From: Chloroflexota bacterium
GTDB taxonomy: Bacteria; Chloroflexota; Limnocylindria; QHBO01
Length of the DNA stretch: 17,621 bases
NCBI GenBank assembly: GCA_029865285.1
Contig: JAOUHE010000019.1
Coordinates: forward strand, 1 to 17,621
Reading direction: 5' to 3'
Positions 7,017 to 13,565 of the stretch are shown one piece after another. A model generated the notes under the pieces. That model had not been told where the DNA came from, searched no databases, and saw only the letters and a program-made list of their open reading frames with translations. How positions within the stretch are numbered: the first letter of the stretch is position 1; each line of letters opens with the position of its first letter. The translations under genes were made by a program, and so were the position numbers.

Positions 7017-7436
7017 CTAGTGGCAGCCGCCCGCCTTCGCCGGAGAGCCATCGGTGTTGAACGAACTGCCGCAGGCGCAGCTGCTCACCGCATTGGGATT
7101 GTTGATTGCGAAGCCCGAGCCCATCAGCGAGTCGACGTAGTCGATCTCGGCGCCGGCCACGTGCTGGACGCTGAAGGCGTCGATCACGATCGGCACACCG
7201 GCATGGGTCTCGACCCGATCGTCGATGGCGATCTTGTCGTCAAACGCCAGCCCGTAACTAAAGCCTGAGCATCCGCCGCTCTTGACGAAGAGGCGCAGTG
7301 CGGCATCGGCCTTGCCCTCGCGGGCACGCAGCTCCTGGACCTTGACGGCGGCCGCCTCGGTCATGCTGACCAACTGCTCGGCGGGTGCGGGGGCAGCCGG
7401 CGTGGCCGTCGGCGGCGTCGATTCGGTCATCGTCAT
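7017..7436 (-). CDS. IscA/ErpA/HesB-type iron-sulfur cluster carrier protein
   Basis: This 139-residue A-type carrier binds an Fe-S cluster and hands it to apoproteins. It has the three conserved cysteines of the family: one in KSGGCSGFSYGL and two in the CACGSSF motif near the C-terminus. MGSGFAINNPNA precedes the last motif as usual. The first ~22 residues form a Pro/Ala/Thr-rich tail absent from most family members. After CACG there is a short extension ending GGCH, with a fourth cysteine. ATG at 7436 is chosen because AGAGGAG lies about 12 nt upstream on the minus strand; a second ATG at 7430 is possible. The frame stays open further upstream, but that stretch runs through the promoter and into the divergent gene. 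It would supply clusters to Fe-S proteins such as the Rieske and ferredoxin-domain proteins here. IscA, SufA and ErpA cannot be told apart from sequence alone. Confidence 0.93.
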   Translation of the reverse strand: MTMTESTPPTATPAAPAPAEQLVSMTEAAAVKVQELRAREGKADAALRLFVKSGGCSGFSYGLAFDDKIAIDDRVETHAGVPIVIDAFSVQHVAGAEIDYVDSLMGSGFAINNPNAVSSCACGSSFNTDGSPAKAGGCH

Positions 7437-7509
7437 GAGATCGGTCTTCTCCTCTGGCGCTCGGGGAGCCCCGTCGCTCGGGTGGGTCGCGAGATTGGTT
7501 GCTGGCGAA

Positions 7510-7540
7510 AGTATAGCAGTGGCACGTTCAGACTCTGCAA
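7510..7540 (-). promoter_or_regulatory. Candidate sigma-70-type promoter for the Fe-S carrier gene
   Basis: On the minus strand an extended -10, TGC TATACT (hexamer rc of 7510-7515), matches TATAAT at 5 of 6. The only -35 candidate is weak, TTGCAG (rc of 7535-7540), at a long 19-nt spacing. The extended -10 can compensate. The start of transcription would be near 7503, giving a 5' leader of about 66 nt. Confidence 0.5.
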
Positions 7541-7556
7541 TGGCCCGATCGGGCCA
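7541..7556. promoter_or_regulatory. 16-bp perfect palindrome in the divergent promoter region
   Basis: TGGCCCGATCGGGCCA is a perfect palindrome lying between the minus-strand Fe-S carrier promoter and the plus-strand aminotransferase start. Its position next to the carrier's -35 region would suit a repressor or activator site. In GC-rich DNA a chance palindrome of this size is not very rare. Confidence 0.35.
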
Positions 7557-7584
7557 CCGAAGCGGCCGGCTCGCGGCCAGACGA

Positions 7585-7613
7585 GTGCCACCCGGCCGCT
7601 CCATCGTTACACT
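7585..7613 (+). promoter_or_regulatory. Weak candidate promoter for the aminotransferase operon
   Basis: GTGCCA (7585-7590) and TACACT (7608-7613) are 17 nt apart, and each matches the sigma-70 hexamers at 4 of 6. The position would give a leader of about 27 nt before the GTG start at 7647. It fits the gap well, but the motifs are weak. Confidence 0.3.
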
Positions 7614-7646
7614 CAACACAGACCTCCCGCACACGAGGCACCGATA

Positions 7647-8840
7647 GTGAAGCTTGCCAGCCGGATGGGGCTGATCGGGACCGAGACCGCCTTCGAGGCC
7701 GCTGCGCGCGCTCGCGCGCTCGAGGCAACCGGCCGCGACGTGATTCACCTGGAACTCGGCGAGCCGGACTTCGACACCCCGGCGCACATCAGCGACGCGG
7801 CGTCGCGGGCCCTGCTCGACGACAAGATGACGCACTACACCGCGGCGACCGGGATTGCCCCGCTGAAGGCCGCGCTGGTCGCGGACGTGAAGCGCTGGAA
7901 GGGGATCGATACGACCCCGGAGCAGGTGGTCGTCACGCCGGGCGCAAAGCCGATCATGTTCTACGCGATGCTGGCCCTAATCAACGAGGGTGAGGAGGTC
8001 ATCTACCCGAACCCCGGCTTCCCCATCTACGAGAGCATGGCCCGATACGTTGGCGGCACGCCGGTGGCGGCACCCCTGCGCGAGGCGAACGACTTCCGGA
8101 TGGACGTGGCGGAGGTCGAGAGCCTGGTGACGGACAAGACCCGCATGATCGTCACGAACTCGCCCCACAACCCGACCGGATCGATCCTCACCGACGAGGA
8201 CGTGCGCGAGATCGCGCGGATCGCCACTGAGCGGGACCTGGTCGTCCTGGCCGATGAGATCTACGGACGCCTGCAGTACGAAGGGGAGCCGCTCTCGATT
8301 GCGACCCTCCCAGGCATGGCCGAGCGCACCATCACGCTCGACGGCTTCTCCAAGACGTTCGCCATGACCGGCTGGCGGCTCGGGTACGGGATCGTGCCGG
8401 AGTGGCTGGCGCCGTCGTTCTCACGGCTGGTGATCAACAGCGTCAGCTGCACCAATGCCTTCACCCAGGTCGGCGCGATCGCCGCGCTCACCGGACCGCA
8501 GGACGCGGCGCAGGCGATGCGCACCGAGTTCATCGCGCGGCGCTCGCTGATCGTGGAGGGACTCAACGCCATCCCCGGGGTCACCTGTGTCATGCCCCAC
8601 GGCGCGTTCTACGCCTTCCCGAATTTCAGTTCCTTCGGACGAACCAGCAACCAGATCGCCGACCACCTCCTCTACGACGCGGGCGTGTGCGGCCTCTCGG
8701 GGACCGCGTTCGGCCAGTACGGGGAGGGCCACCTGCGCTTCTCGTATGCCAACTCACGCGAGAAGTTGAGCGCTGCGCTTGAGCGGATCGCCGACTCCCT
8801 GGCCAAGCTGGAGCGCACCGGGCAGCTCGTCAGCGCATGA
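7647..8840 (+). CDS. Pyridoxal-phosphate aminotransferase, class I/II (aspartate aminotransferase fold)
   Basis: This 397-residue fold-type I aminotransferase transfers an amino group between an amino acid and a 2-oxoacid. The PLP-binding lysine is Lys236 in GFSKTFAMTGWRLGYG. The pyridine-N aspartate is in DEIYGRLQYE, the PLP-contacting Asn in NSPHNPTGS, and the carboxylate-binding Arg in GHLRFSYANS. LELGEPDFDTP near the N-terminus is typical of the AspC/Ala-aminotransferase subgroup. GTG at 7647 is chosen because GAGG lies 9 nt upstream and the protein then begins with the family's usual ~25-residue lead-in. An open frame extends further 5' through the promoter region. The stop overlaps the transketolase ATG (8837-8840). 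Substrate preference (Asp, Ala or aromatic) cannot be read from the sequence. Confidence 0.93.
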   Translation: MKLASRMGLIGTETAFEAAARARALEATGRDVIHLELGEPDFDTPAHISDAASRALLDDKMTHYTAATGIAPLKAALVADVKRWKGIDTTPEQVVVTPGAKPIMFYAMLALINEGEEVIYPNPGFPIYESMARYVGGTPVAAPLREANDFRMDVAEVESLVTDKTRMIVTNSPHNPTGSILTDEDVREIARIATERDLVVLADEIYGRLQYEGEPLSIATLPGMAERTITLDGFSKTFAMTGWRLGYGIVPEWLAPSFSRLVINSVSCTNAFTQVGAIAALTGPQDAAQAMRTEFIARRSLIVEGLNAIPGVTCVMPHGAFYAFPNFSSFGRTSNQIADHLLYDAGVCGLSGTAFGQYGEGHLRFSYANSREKLSAALERIADSLAKLERTGQLVSA

Positions 8841-11206
8841 CCACCATGCAGCAGCGGAGCGTGGACCACCTCTACGACGAGGCGGCCGGCTCGTTCGAGG
8901 ACTGGGACCTCGTCCGCGAGGTGATCGACGAGGCGATCGACCTGGCGCTCAATTACCGCCAATCGGGGCACCCCGGCGGCTCGCGCTCAAAGGTGCACCT
9001 CTTCCTGTCGCTGCTGCTGTCGGGCGCGATGCGCTGGGACATCCGCCGCCCCTGGCGTCCCTTTGCCGACCGCTTCGTCCTGTCCGCCGGCCACACCGTC
9101 CCGCTCGTGTACGTCACGCTGGCGATCCTCAACGAGACCCTGCGCGCCCGCGCGGAGCGGGATCCGGACCCCGCCTTTGCCTTTCCCGACGACGGCCGCT
9201 GGGCGCTCACCTGGGAGGATCTCCTGACGCTGCGCCGTCGCGGCGGCCTCGCGGGCCACGCCGAGATGGAGGGCAAGACGCTCTTCCTCAAGTTCAACAC
9301 CGGACCGTCGGGCCACGGCATGCCACCCGCGGCGGGGGAGGCGGTGGCGCTCAAGCTGGCCGGCGCGGAAGAGGTCAAGGTCTTCGTCGTCGAGGGCGAG
9401 GGCGGCCTGACCCCCGGCGCCAGCCACGAGACCCGTAACACGGCGTGGGGGCTGGGCCTCAGCAATCTCGTCTTCCTGATCGACTGGAACGACTATGGGA
9501 TCGACGACACCGCCATCCACGAGGTCGTGCCTGGCACGCCGGAGAGCTGGTTCGGCGCCTACGACTGGCGCGTCACCGGGACGATGGACGGGTCCGAGTG
9601 GGCCCCGGTCACGCGCGCCGTGCTCGAGGCGGCGCGTGGCGAGAATCCCGAGCGCCGGCCATCGGTCGCCTGGTTCAAGACCCGCAAGGGGCGCGGCTAC
9701 GGCAAGTACGACAACAAGAGCCACGGCTCTCCGCACGCCATGAATTCACCGGAGTTCTGGGCGGTGCGCAGGGCGTTCATGGAGCGCCACGGCGTCTCCT
9801 ACGACGGCGTCGATCAGCCTGCCCCGGCCGATGCTGCCGAGCGCGAGGCGCAGGCGCGCCGCAACTTCGAGGTCGTCGTCGGCGTCCTGCGCCGCAACAC
9901 GGCCGTGGTCGATGCGATCAGCGACCGACTGATCGAGGTGGCGAAGTCTGTGCCCGACCGTGTCGAGGGGTTCAACCTGGACGACCGCGAGGCGAAGATC
10001 TTCGACGATCCGCGGATCACCGACGTGACCGCCTACCCCGCGGAGATGTGGAAACAGCCCGGCGAGAAGGCTCCCAACCGCGCCGCGCTGGCCACCTGGG
10101 GGTCGTGGGTCAATGCCTTCGCGAAGGCCGAGTACGGGCGGCCGCTGGTGATCGCCTGCTCCGCCGACCTGGCCGACTCGACGAACATCGCCGGATTCGC
10201 CAAGGACTTCGGCGAGATGCCCGGCTGGGGCTGGTACCAGCGCGACACGAACCCGCGGGGCGCGCTGCTGCCCCAGGAGATCACCGAGTTCACCAACGCG
10301 GGGCTGATGGTCGGCCTGGCCACCGTCAACCTGGCGTCGGACCCGATGAAGTCGTTCAACGGGTTCTGGGGCGCCTGCTCGACCTACGGCTCGTTCTCGT
10401 ACCTCAAGTACGGACCGATGCGCCTCTTCTCCCAACTCGCCCAGGACACACAGCTGAAGCTCGGCAAGGTGATCTGGGTGGCCGGACATTCCGGCCCGGA
10501 GACGGCCGAGGACTCGCGCACGCACTTCGGCATCTTCGCCACCGGCGTCACGCAGCTGTTCCCGGAGGGTCACGTCATCGACCTGCATCCGTGGGAGTAC
10601 AACGAGGTGCCGGTGGTGCTGGCCGCCGCGCTGGCGACCGAGGTCCCAATCGTGGCGCTGCATCTCACTCGACCCACCGTCGAGATCCCGGACCGCGCCG
10701 CACTGGGGATGGCCTCGCACTTCGAGGCAGCCCGCGGCGCCTACCTGATCCGCGACGCGCGGCCAGGATCGCCATCGGCCGGCACGGTGTACGTCCAGGG
10801 GACGGTGACCACCGCCAACGTGGTGAAGATCCTGCCCGAGCTGGACAAGGCGGGGATCAACGTGCGCATCGTGGCGGCCATCAGCCCGCAACTCTTCCAC
10901 CGACAGGATGCTGCCTATCGGGAGCAGATCTGTTCCGCGTCGGACCGATGGGACGGGATGGCCATTACCAACCGCGCCTTCAAGCTGATGACCGATTTCG
11001 TGGATGGACCGATCGCCAAGGACTACTCCCTCTCATCGGACTGGGACGACCGCTGGCGGACCGGCGGCACCGTCGACGAGGTGATGGACGAGGCGCACCT
11101 CGGGCCGAGGCACATCCTCGCCGCGATCGAGCGCTACGCCGGCGACCGCGAGCCGCGTCACGCCCGGCTGCGCGACATCCTCGGCGCTGTCGAGCGCAGC
11201 GGATGA
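8837..11206 (+). CDS. Divergent transketolase-family protein
   Basis: This 789-residue protein has the full transketolase layout. An N-terminal TPP-binding domain has GHPGG (His45) and the diphosphate/metal site at residues 187-218. A pyrimidine-binding domain starts near LVIACSADLADSTN and holds the likely catalytic Glu in PQEITEFTNAGLMVGLA. A C-terminal domain begins near GTVYVQGTVT. The family enzyme moves two-carbon units between sugar phosphates in the pentose phosphate pathway. Two departures stand out. The metal motif reads GEGGLTPG where classic enzymes have GDGxxxEG, so the metal-binding Asp is Glu188 and the inter-site Glu is Pro. The protein is also ~120 residues longer than E. coli TktA. 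The metal-ligand Asn (N218 in DWNDYGID) is kept. A second ATG lies at 8846. It is translationally coupled to the aminotransferase before it and the small membrane protein after it. Confidence 0.88.
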   Translation: MTTMQQRSVDHLYDEAAGSFEDWDLVREVIDEAIDLALNYRQSGHPGGSRSKVHLFLSLLLSGAMRWDIRRPWRPFADRFVLSAGHTVPLVYVTLAILNETLRARAERDPDPAFAFPDDGRWALTWEDLLTLRRRGGLAGHAEMEGKTLFLKFNTGPSGHGMPPAAGEAVALKLAGAEEVKVFVVEGEGGLTPGASHETRNTAWGLGLSNLVFLIDWNDYGIDDTAIHEVVPGTPESWFGAYDWRVTGTMDGSEWAPVTRAVLEAARGENPERRPSVAWFKTRKGRGYGKYDNKSHGSPHAMNSPEFWAVRRAFMERHGVSYDGVDQPAPADAAEREAQARRNFEVVVGVLRRNTAVVDAISDRLIEVAKSVPDRVEGFNLDDREAKIFDDPRITDVTAYPAEMWKQPGEKAPNRAALATWGSWVNAFAKAEYGRPLVIACSADLADSTNIAGFAKDFGEMPGWGWYQRDTNPRGALLPQEITEFTNAGLMVGLATVNLASDPMKSFNGFWGACSTYGSFSYLKYGPMRLFSQLAQDTQLKLGKVIWVAGHSGPETAEDSRTHFGIFATGVTQLFPEGHVIDLHPWEYNEVPVVLAAALATEVPIVALHLTRPTVEIPDRAALGMASHFEAARGAYLIRDARPGSPSAGTVYVQGTVTTANVVKILPELDKAGINVRIVAAISPQLFHRQDAAYREQICSASDRWDGMAITNRAFKLMTDFVDGPIAKDYSLSSDWDDRWRTGGTVDEVMDEAHLGPRHILAAIERYAGDREPRHARLRDILGAVERSG

Positions 11207-11397
11207 CGCACCCCTACGAGCATCGCCCGCCGCGGCGACCGTCGCGCCTGGCGCGCCGCACCACCCCGCCGCCGGAGCATCCAGGACCGCCGAACCTCCG
11301 CTATCTGGCCTACGTTGGACTGGCGCTGACCGCGGTGGTGGTGGCGCTGGCCGTGCCGTACATCGTCGGCTACCTGGTCCAGCTGGTCGGCGGCTAG
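11203..11397 (+). CDS. Small single-span membrane protein coupled to the transketolase gene
   Basis: This 64-residue protein starts at an ATG overlapping the transketolase stop (ATGA, 11203-11206). The first ~35 residues are basic and Pro-rich (RPPRRPSRLARRTTPPPEHPG). One hydrophobic helix follows (YLAYVGLALTAVVVALAVPYIVGYL), and the protein ends QLVGG. It is a credible gene because of the overlap and the clean basic-then-hydrophobic layout, but no family is recognised. Its stop shares the palindrome CTAG (11394-11397) with the stop of the convergent GAF gene. Confidence 0.65.
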   Translation: MTHPYEHRPPRRPSRLARRTTPPPEHPGPPNLRYLAYVGLALTAVVVALAVPYIVGYLVQLVGG

Positions 11398-11888
11398 GCG
11401 CGGGGTCGCAGCGGAGCCAGGAGCGCAGCGATCTCCTCCAGGAAGTCCGCATCGTTCTGGTCGAAGGCGGTCAGGTCCGATCCGTCGACATCAATCTCGC
11501 CCACTACGCTCCCCTCGGCAAAGATCGGCACCACGATCTCGCTCCTGGTCGTGGTGAAGCAGGCGAGATAGCGCGGATCGGCGTTGACGTCGTCAACGAT
11601 CTCGGTCTCGCCGGATGCTGCCGCGGCCCCGCAGATGCCCACCCCGATCGGGATCCGGGTGTGCTCGGTGGCTTCGGGACCGGTCCAGGGGCCAAGCACG
11701 AGATCGGTCTTGTTGGGGTCGACCCAGTAGATGCCGATCCAGTCGTAGTGGCCGAAGCGCTCGTGGAGCAGGTCCACGGCCTTCTGCGCGGCCGCACTCG
11801 GACCCGGAGCTTCGGCGATGGCCGAGCGGATCAGGTTGAGCGCATCGCCATGCTCAACGGGGCGATCTTCGGCGACGGGATGGCTCAT
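11394..11888 (-). CDS. GAF-domain protein resembling free methionine-(R)-sulfoxide reductase
   Basis: This 164-residue single-GAF protein aligns with the fRMsr family, which reduces free methionine-R-sulfoxide. IPIGVGICGAAAASG and YLACFTTTRSEIVVPIF match family blocks. Cys86 and Cys110 are 24 residues apart, as are Cys94 and Cys118 of the E. coli enzyme. The third family cysteine (E. coli 84) would fall at residue 76, which here is His. The protein could be a variant reductase or a GAF sensor that has lost full activity. ATG at 11888 is chosen for the GGAGG just upstream on the minus strand and because a promoter lies directly before it. A longer frame starting at 11918 would begin inside that promoter. 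The gene is downstream of the Rieske/sigma pair but has its own promoter. Confidence 0.8.
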   Translation of the reverse strand: MSHPVAEDRPVEHGDALNLIRSAIAEAPGPSAAAQKAVDLLHERFGHYDWIGIYWVDPNKTDLVLGPWTGPEATEHTRIPIGVGICGAAAASGETEIVDDVNADPRYLACFTTTRSEIVVPIFAEGSVVGEIDVDGSDLTAFDQNDADFLEEIAALLAPLRPRA

Positions 11889-11908
11889 GCGGCCTCCATG
11901 GGCGGCGG

Positions 11909-11937
11909 ACGATAGCACCGCCCCGGAAGGTGGTCAA
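11909..11937 (-). promoter_or_regulatory. Sigma-70-type promoter of the GAF gene
   Basis: On the minus strand TTGACC (rc of 11932-11937) is followed after 17 nt by TATCGT (rc of 11909-11914), with an extended TGC directly before the -10. The start of transcription would be near 11902, leaving a short leader that holds the GGAGG ribosome-binding site. The -10 region is nearly identical to that upstream of the sigma factor gene. Confidence 0.65.
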
Positions 11938-11958
11938 CGAAGTTCGGCGTAGCGCCGG

Positions 11959-12786
11959 TCAAGCCCGCGCGGTCCACACGAGAATCTGCTCGCCTTCGAC
12001 CTTCACCGCCGGACGGATCAGCGGCGGCAGCTCGATGGGATAGGCCTGGTCATCGCCGCCGTACCCGCCGGCAGCTTGCCAGGCGGCGCGGCTATTGGCG
12101 AGCTTGCCGGCCAGGTTGAAACTGGCCGCGTGGCACGGGCAGCGGAGATCGCGCCACTCGGGTCGATACTGCAGCGTGCACCCCATGTGCGTGCAGACCG
12201 AGCTCAGGGCACGGATCTCACCGTCGTCATTCACCACGTAGCCATTGAACGCCGCGGTCGAGAACGGGACGGCGGCTCCGCGCGGCAACTCGGCGAGGGT
12301 TGCGACGGGCACCCAGGCGCCCTCACCTGCCACCAGCCCGATGCCGTCATCCCAGATCGGGTCTCGCGGCGTCGGTTCGCCACGTAGCAGGCCGGCTCCC
12401 AGAACTCCGGCAGCCAGACCGGCGGCCGCGCCGAGTCCGGTCTGCAGGACCTGGCGCCGTGTCACCCGCATCCGCGCGACGGATGTGTCCGAGACCACCG
12501 GTCGGATTGGCAGCGGCTCGGTCACGCTGGTCATCCCCTGGTCCGCGTCGCGAATCCTTCGGCGCAGCTGGTCGACAAACGCCGGATCCGGTGTGCTGCC
12601 CGCCCGATCGGCTGCCGCGGCCATCTCGGCAGCGACGTGGGCCATCTCCGCCTCGTCAGGGCTCCCGATATCGTCTGGCGAGGGGCGCGCGCCGGCGAGC
12701 AGGGCGTCCAGGTACCGACCGAATCGCTCCGCGCCAGCCTCGGCACGCTCCTCGTCCGGCACGCGCGGTTCTCGATCGTCAGTCAT
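11959..12786 (-). CDS. Rieske [2Fe-2S] protein with N-terminal anti-sigma-like segment
   Basis: This 275-residue protein has two parts. Residues ~1-100 are charged and cytoplasmic in character (GRYLDALLAGARPSPDDI, then PDPAFVDQLRRRIRDAD), resembling the N-terminal helices of anti-sigma-type proteins encoded beside ECF sigma factors. Around residues 118-145 is a Tat-like signal/anchor (RVTRRQVLQTG followed by an Ala/Gly-rich helix). The C-terminal ~125 residues are a Rieske domain: CTHMGC (C198-C203) and CPCHAASF (C216-F223). By precedent the ligands are C198, H200, C216 and H219, with a C203-C218 disulfide. The ATG at 12786 overlaps the 3' end of the sigma gene by 8 nt, so the two are coupled. 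The inferred role is a membrane-bound regulator of that sigma factor with an external redox sensor. A plain electron-transfer role is the alternative. Confidence 0.85.
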   Translation of the reverse strand: MTDDREPRVPDEERAEAGAERFGRYLDALLAGARPSPDDIGSPDEAEMAHVAAEMAAAADRAGSTPDPAFVDQLRRRIRDADQGMTSVTEPLPIRPVVSDTSVARMRVTRRQVLQTGLGAAAGLAAGVLGAGLLRGEPTPRDPIWDDGIGLVAGEGAWVPVATLAELPRGAAVPFSTAAFNGYVVNDDGEIRALSSVCTHMGCTLQYRPEWRDLRCPCHAASFNLAGKLANSRAAWQAAGGYGGDDQAYPIELPPLIRPAVKVEGEQILVWTARA

Positions 12787-13324
12787 CGGACTCGTCCAGA
12801 AGCGCTGCCATGCGCAATGCACGGTACTGAATCACCTTTGCATTGCCGTTGCTGACTCCCATTCGGCTCGCGGTCTCCGCGACGCTCAGCCGCTGGAGGA
12901 ATCGCAACTCGAGCACCTGCGCGTACCGCTCCGGCAGGCTCCGCAGCAAGGATCGGACCCGGTCCGCGGCGGTGTCCTGGGTGGCTTCAGCAAGGGCCGC
13001 TGACCTGCCTGGGGGCGCGGCCGGCTCCCACCCCGGAGCAACCTGCTCGGTGCCGATCACCGGGAGACGGTAGAGCGCGCGCCAGTAGTCGGCGATCAGG
13101 TTCTGGCTCACGCGGTAGAGCCAGGCGGTCACCTGGTTGTGGTCGCGGCTCGTGTCGAGCTGCTCGACGGCGCGCATGAACACCTGTGCGGTCAGATCCT
13201 CCGCGTCTGGACGGTTGCCGACCCTGGCATGGATGAAGCGGTAGATGGGCACGACGTGCTCGTCGTAGATTGCCTCGAGGACGCCCGCCGCCTCTCGTTC
13301 GTGCGGCACCGGCTCGCCCTTCAT
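12779..13324 (-). CDS. ECF-type RNA polymerase sigma factor
   Basis: This 181-residue sigma-70 family protein has only regions 2 and 4. Region 2 includes IYRFIHARVGNRPDAEDLTAQVFMRA (residues ~25-52), the core-binding and -10-recognising part. Region 4 includes LPERYAQVLELRFLQRLSVAETASRMGVSNGNAKV, the -35-recognising helix-turn-helix (residues ~128-165). The linker is Pro/Ala-rich. The protein should direct transcription of a small regulon in response to a signal passed by the coupled Rieske/anti-sigma-like protein. The start is uncertain: the ATG at 13324 has no good ribosome-binding site and is preceded by two GGCGTAAC repeats. A GTG at 13309 has AAGGGCGAG just upstream and would still keep region 2. 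Confidence 0.92.
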   Translation of the reverse strand: MKGEPVPHEREAAGVLEAIYDEHVVPIYRFIHARVGNRPDAEDLTAQVFMRAVEQLDTSRDHNQVTAWLYRVSQNLIADYWRALYRLPVIGTEQVAPGWEPAAPPGRSAALAEATQDTAADRVRSLLRSLPERYAQVLELRFLQRLSVAETASRMGVSNGNAKVIQYRALRMAALLDESDD

Positions 13325-13346
13325 CCGTTACGCCGACGGTTACGCC
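13325..13346 (-). repeat. Tandem GGCGTAAC direct repeat before the sigma factor gene
   Basis: The minus strand carries GGCGTAAC twice with a 12-bp period (rc of 13327-13334 and of 13339-13346), immediately upstream of the annotated ATG. A third copy is on the plus strand at 13488-13495, before the CHRD gene. Possible meanings are ECF -35 elements (many have an AAC core), operator half-sites or a leader mRNA element. Confidence 0.5.
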
Positions 13347-13446
13347 GAACGGGGTCTCGGCCGAGGGTCACACGGATCCCTGACCGGCGCCAGTCCGACG
13401 GCGCCTGGGTGACCGATCGGAGCGCCCGGCCTTCATCAGGCGCCGG

Positions 13447-13476
13447 ACGATAGCACCCGGCCTCAAGAGGGGTCAA
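13447..13476 (-). promoter_or_regulatory. Sigma-70-type promoter of the sigma factor/Rieske operon
   Basis: On the minus strand TTGACC (rc of 13471-13476) is followed after 18 nt by TATCGT (rc of 13447-13452), with TGC directly before it. The stretch GGTGCTATCGTCCG is shared exactly with the GAF promoter. The expected leader to the ATG is about 115 nt and includes the tandem GGCGTAAC repeats. Confidence 0.6.
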
Positions 13477-13481
13477 CCGAC

Positions 13482-13509
13482 TTGGCGGGCGTAACCGCGG
13501 GCGTATGAA
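13482..13509 (+). promoter_or_regulatory. Candidate promoter of the CHRD gene, overlapping a GGCGTAAC element
   Basis: TTGGCG (13482-13487) and TATGAA (13504-13509) are 16 nt apart, and each matches the sigma-70 hexamers at 4 of 6. Between them lies GGCGTAACCG (13488-13497), the motif also found before the sigma gene. The true promoter could therefore be sigma-70-type or an ECF promoter using GTAACC as -35. Confidence 0.4.
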
Positions 13510-13565
13510 TCGGTGCGAGCGCGGTCCGCTTGGCTCCGCGGCACGCATCTCAAGAAGGAGGTACC

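Noticed and set aside
6823..7020. Short 65-codon plus-strand frame in the 6751-7016 gap
   Set aside because: No ribosome-binding site, a Gly/Arg-rich composition without structure, and overlap with a minus-strand terminator.
7437..7835. 5' extension of the Fe-S carrier frame by 133 codons
   Set aside because: It would run through the carrier's own promoter and into the divergent aminotransferase gene. The ATG at 7436 has a proper ribosome-binding site.
9445..11397. 650-codon plus-strand frame overlapping the transketolase gene
   Set aside because: Its first ~586 codons are an out-of-frame, Arg/Gly/Ala-rich shadow of the transketolase. Only the last 64 codons (from 11203) form a credible gene.
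12787..12822. Longer Rieske/anti-sigma-like protein starting at 12822
   Set aside because: It adds residues with no family look. The ATG at 12786 gives a normal coupled overlap with the sigma gene.
13530..13565. ATG start for the CHRD protein at 13530
   Set aside because: The perfect AAGGAGGT at 13555-13562 would then lie inside the gene. The TTG at 13566 fits it and gives a clean signal peptide.
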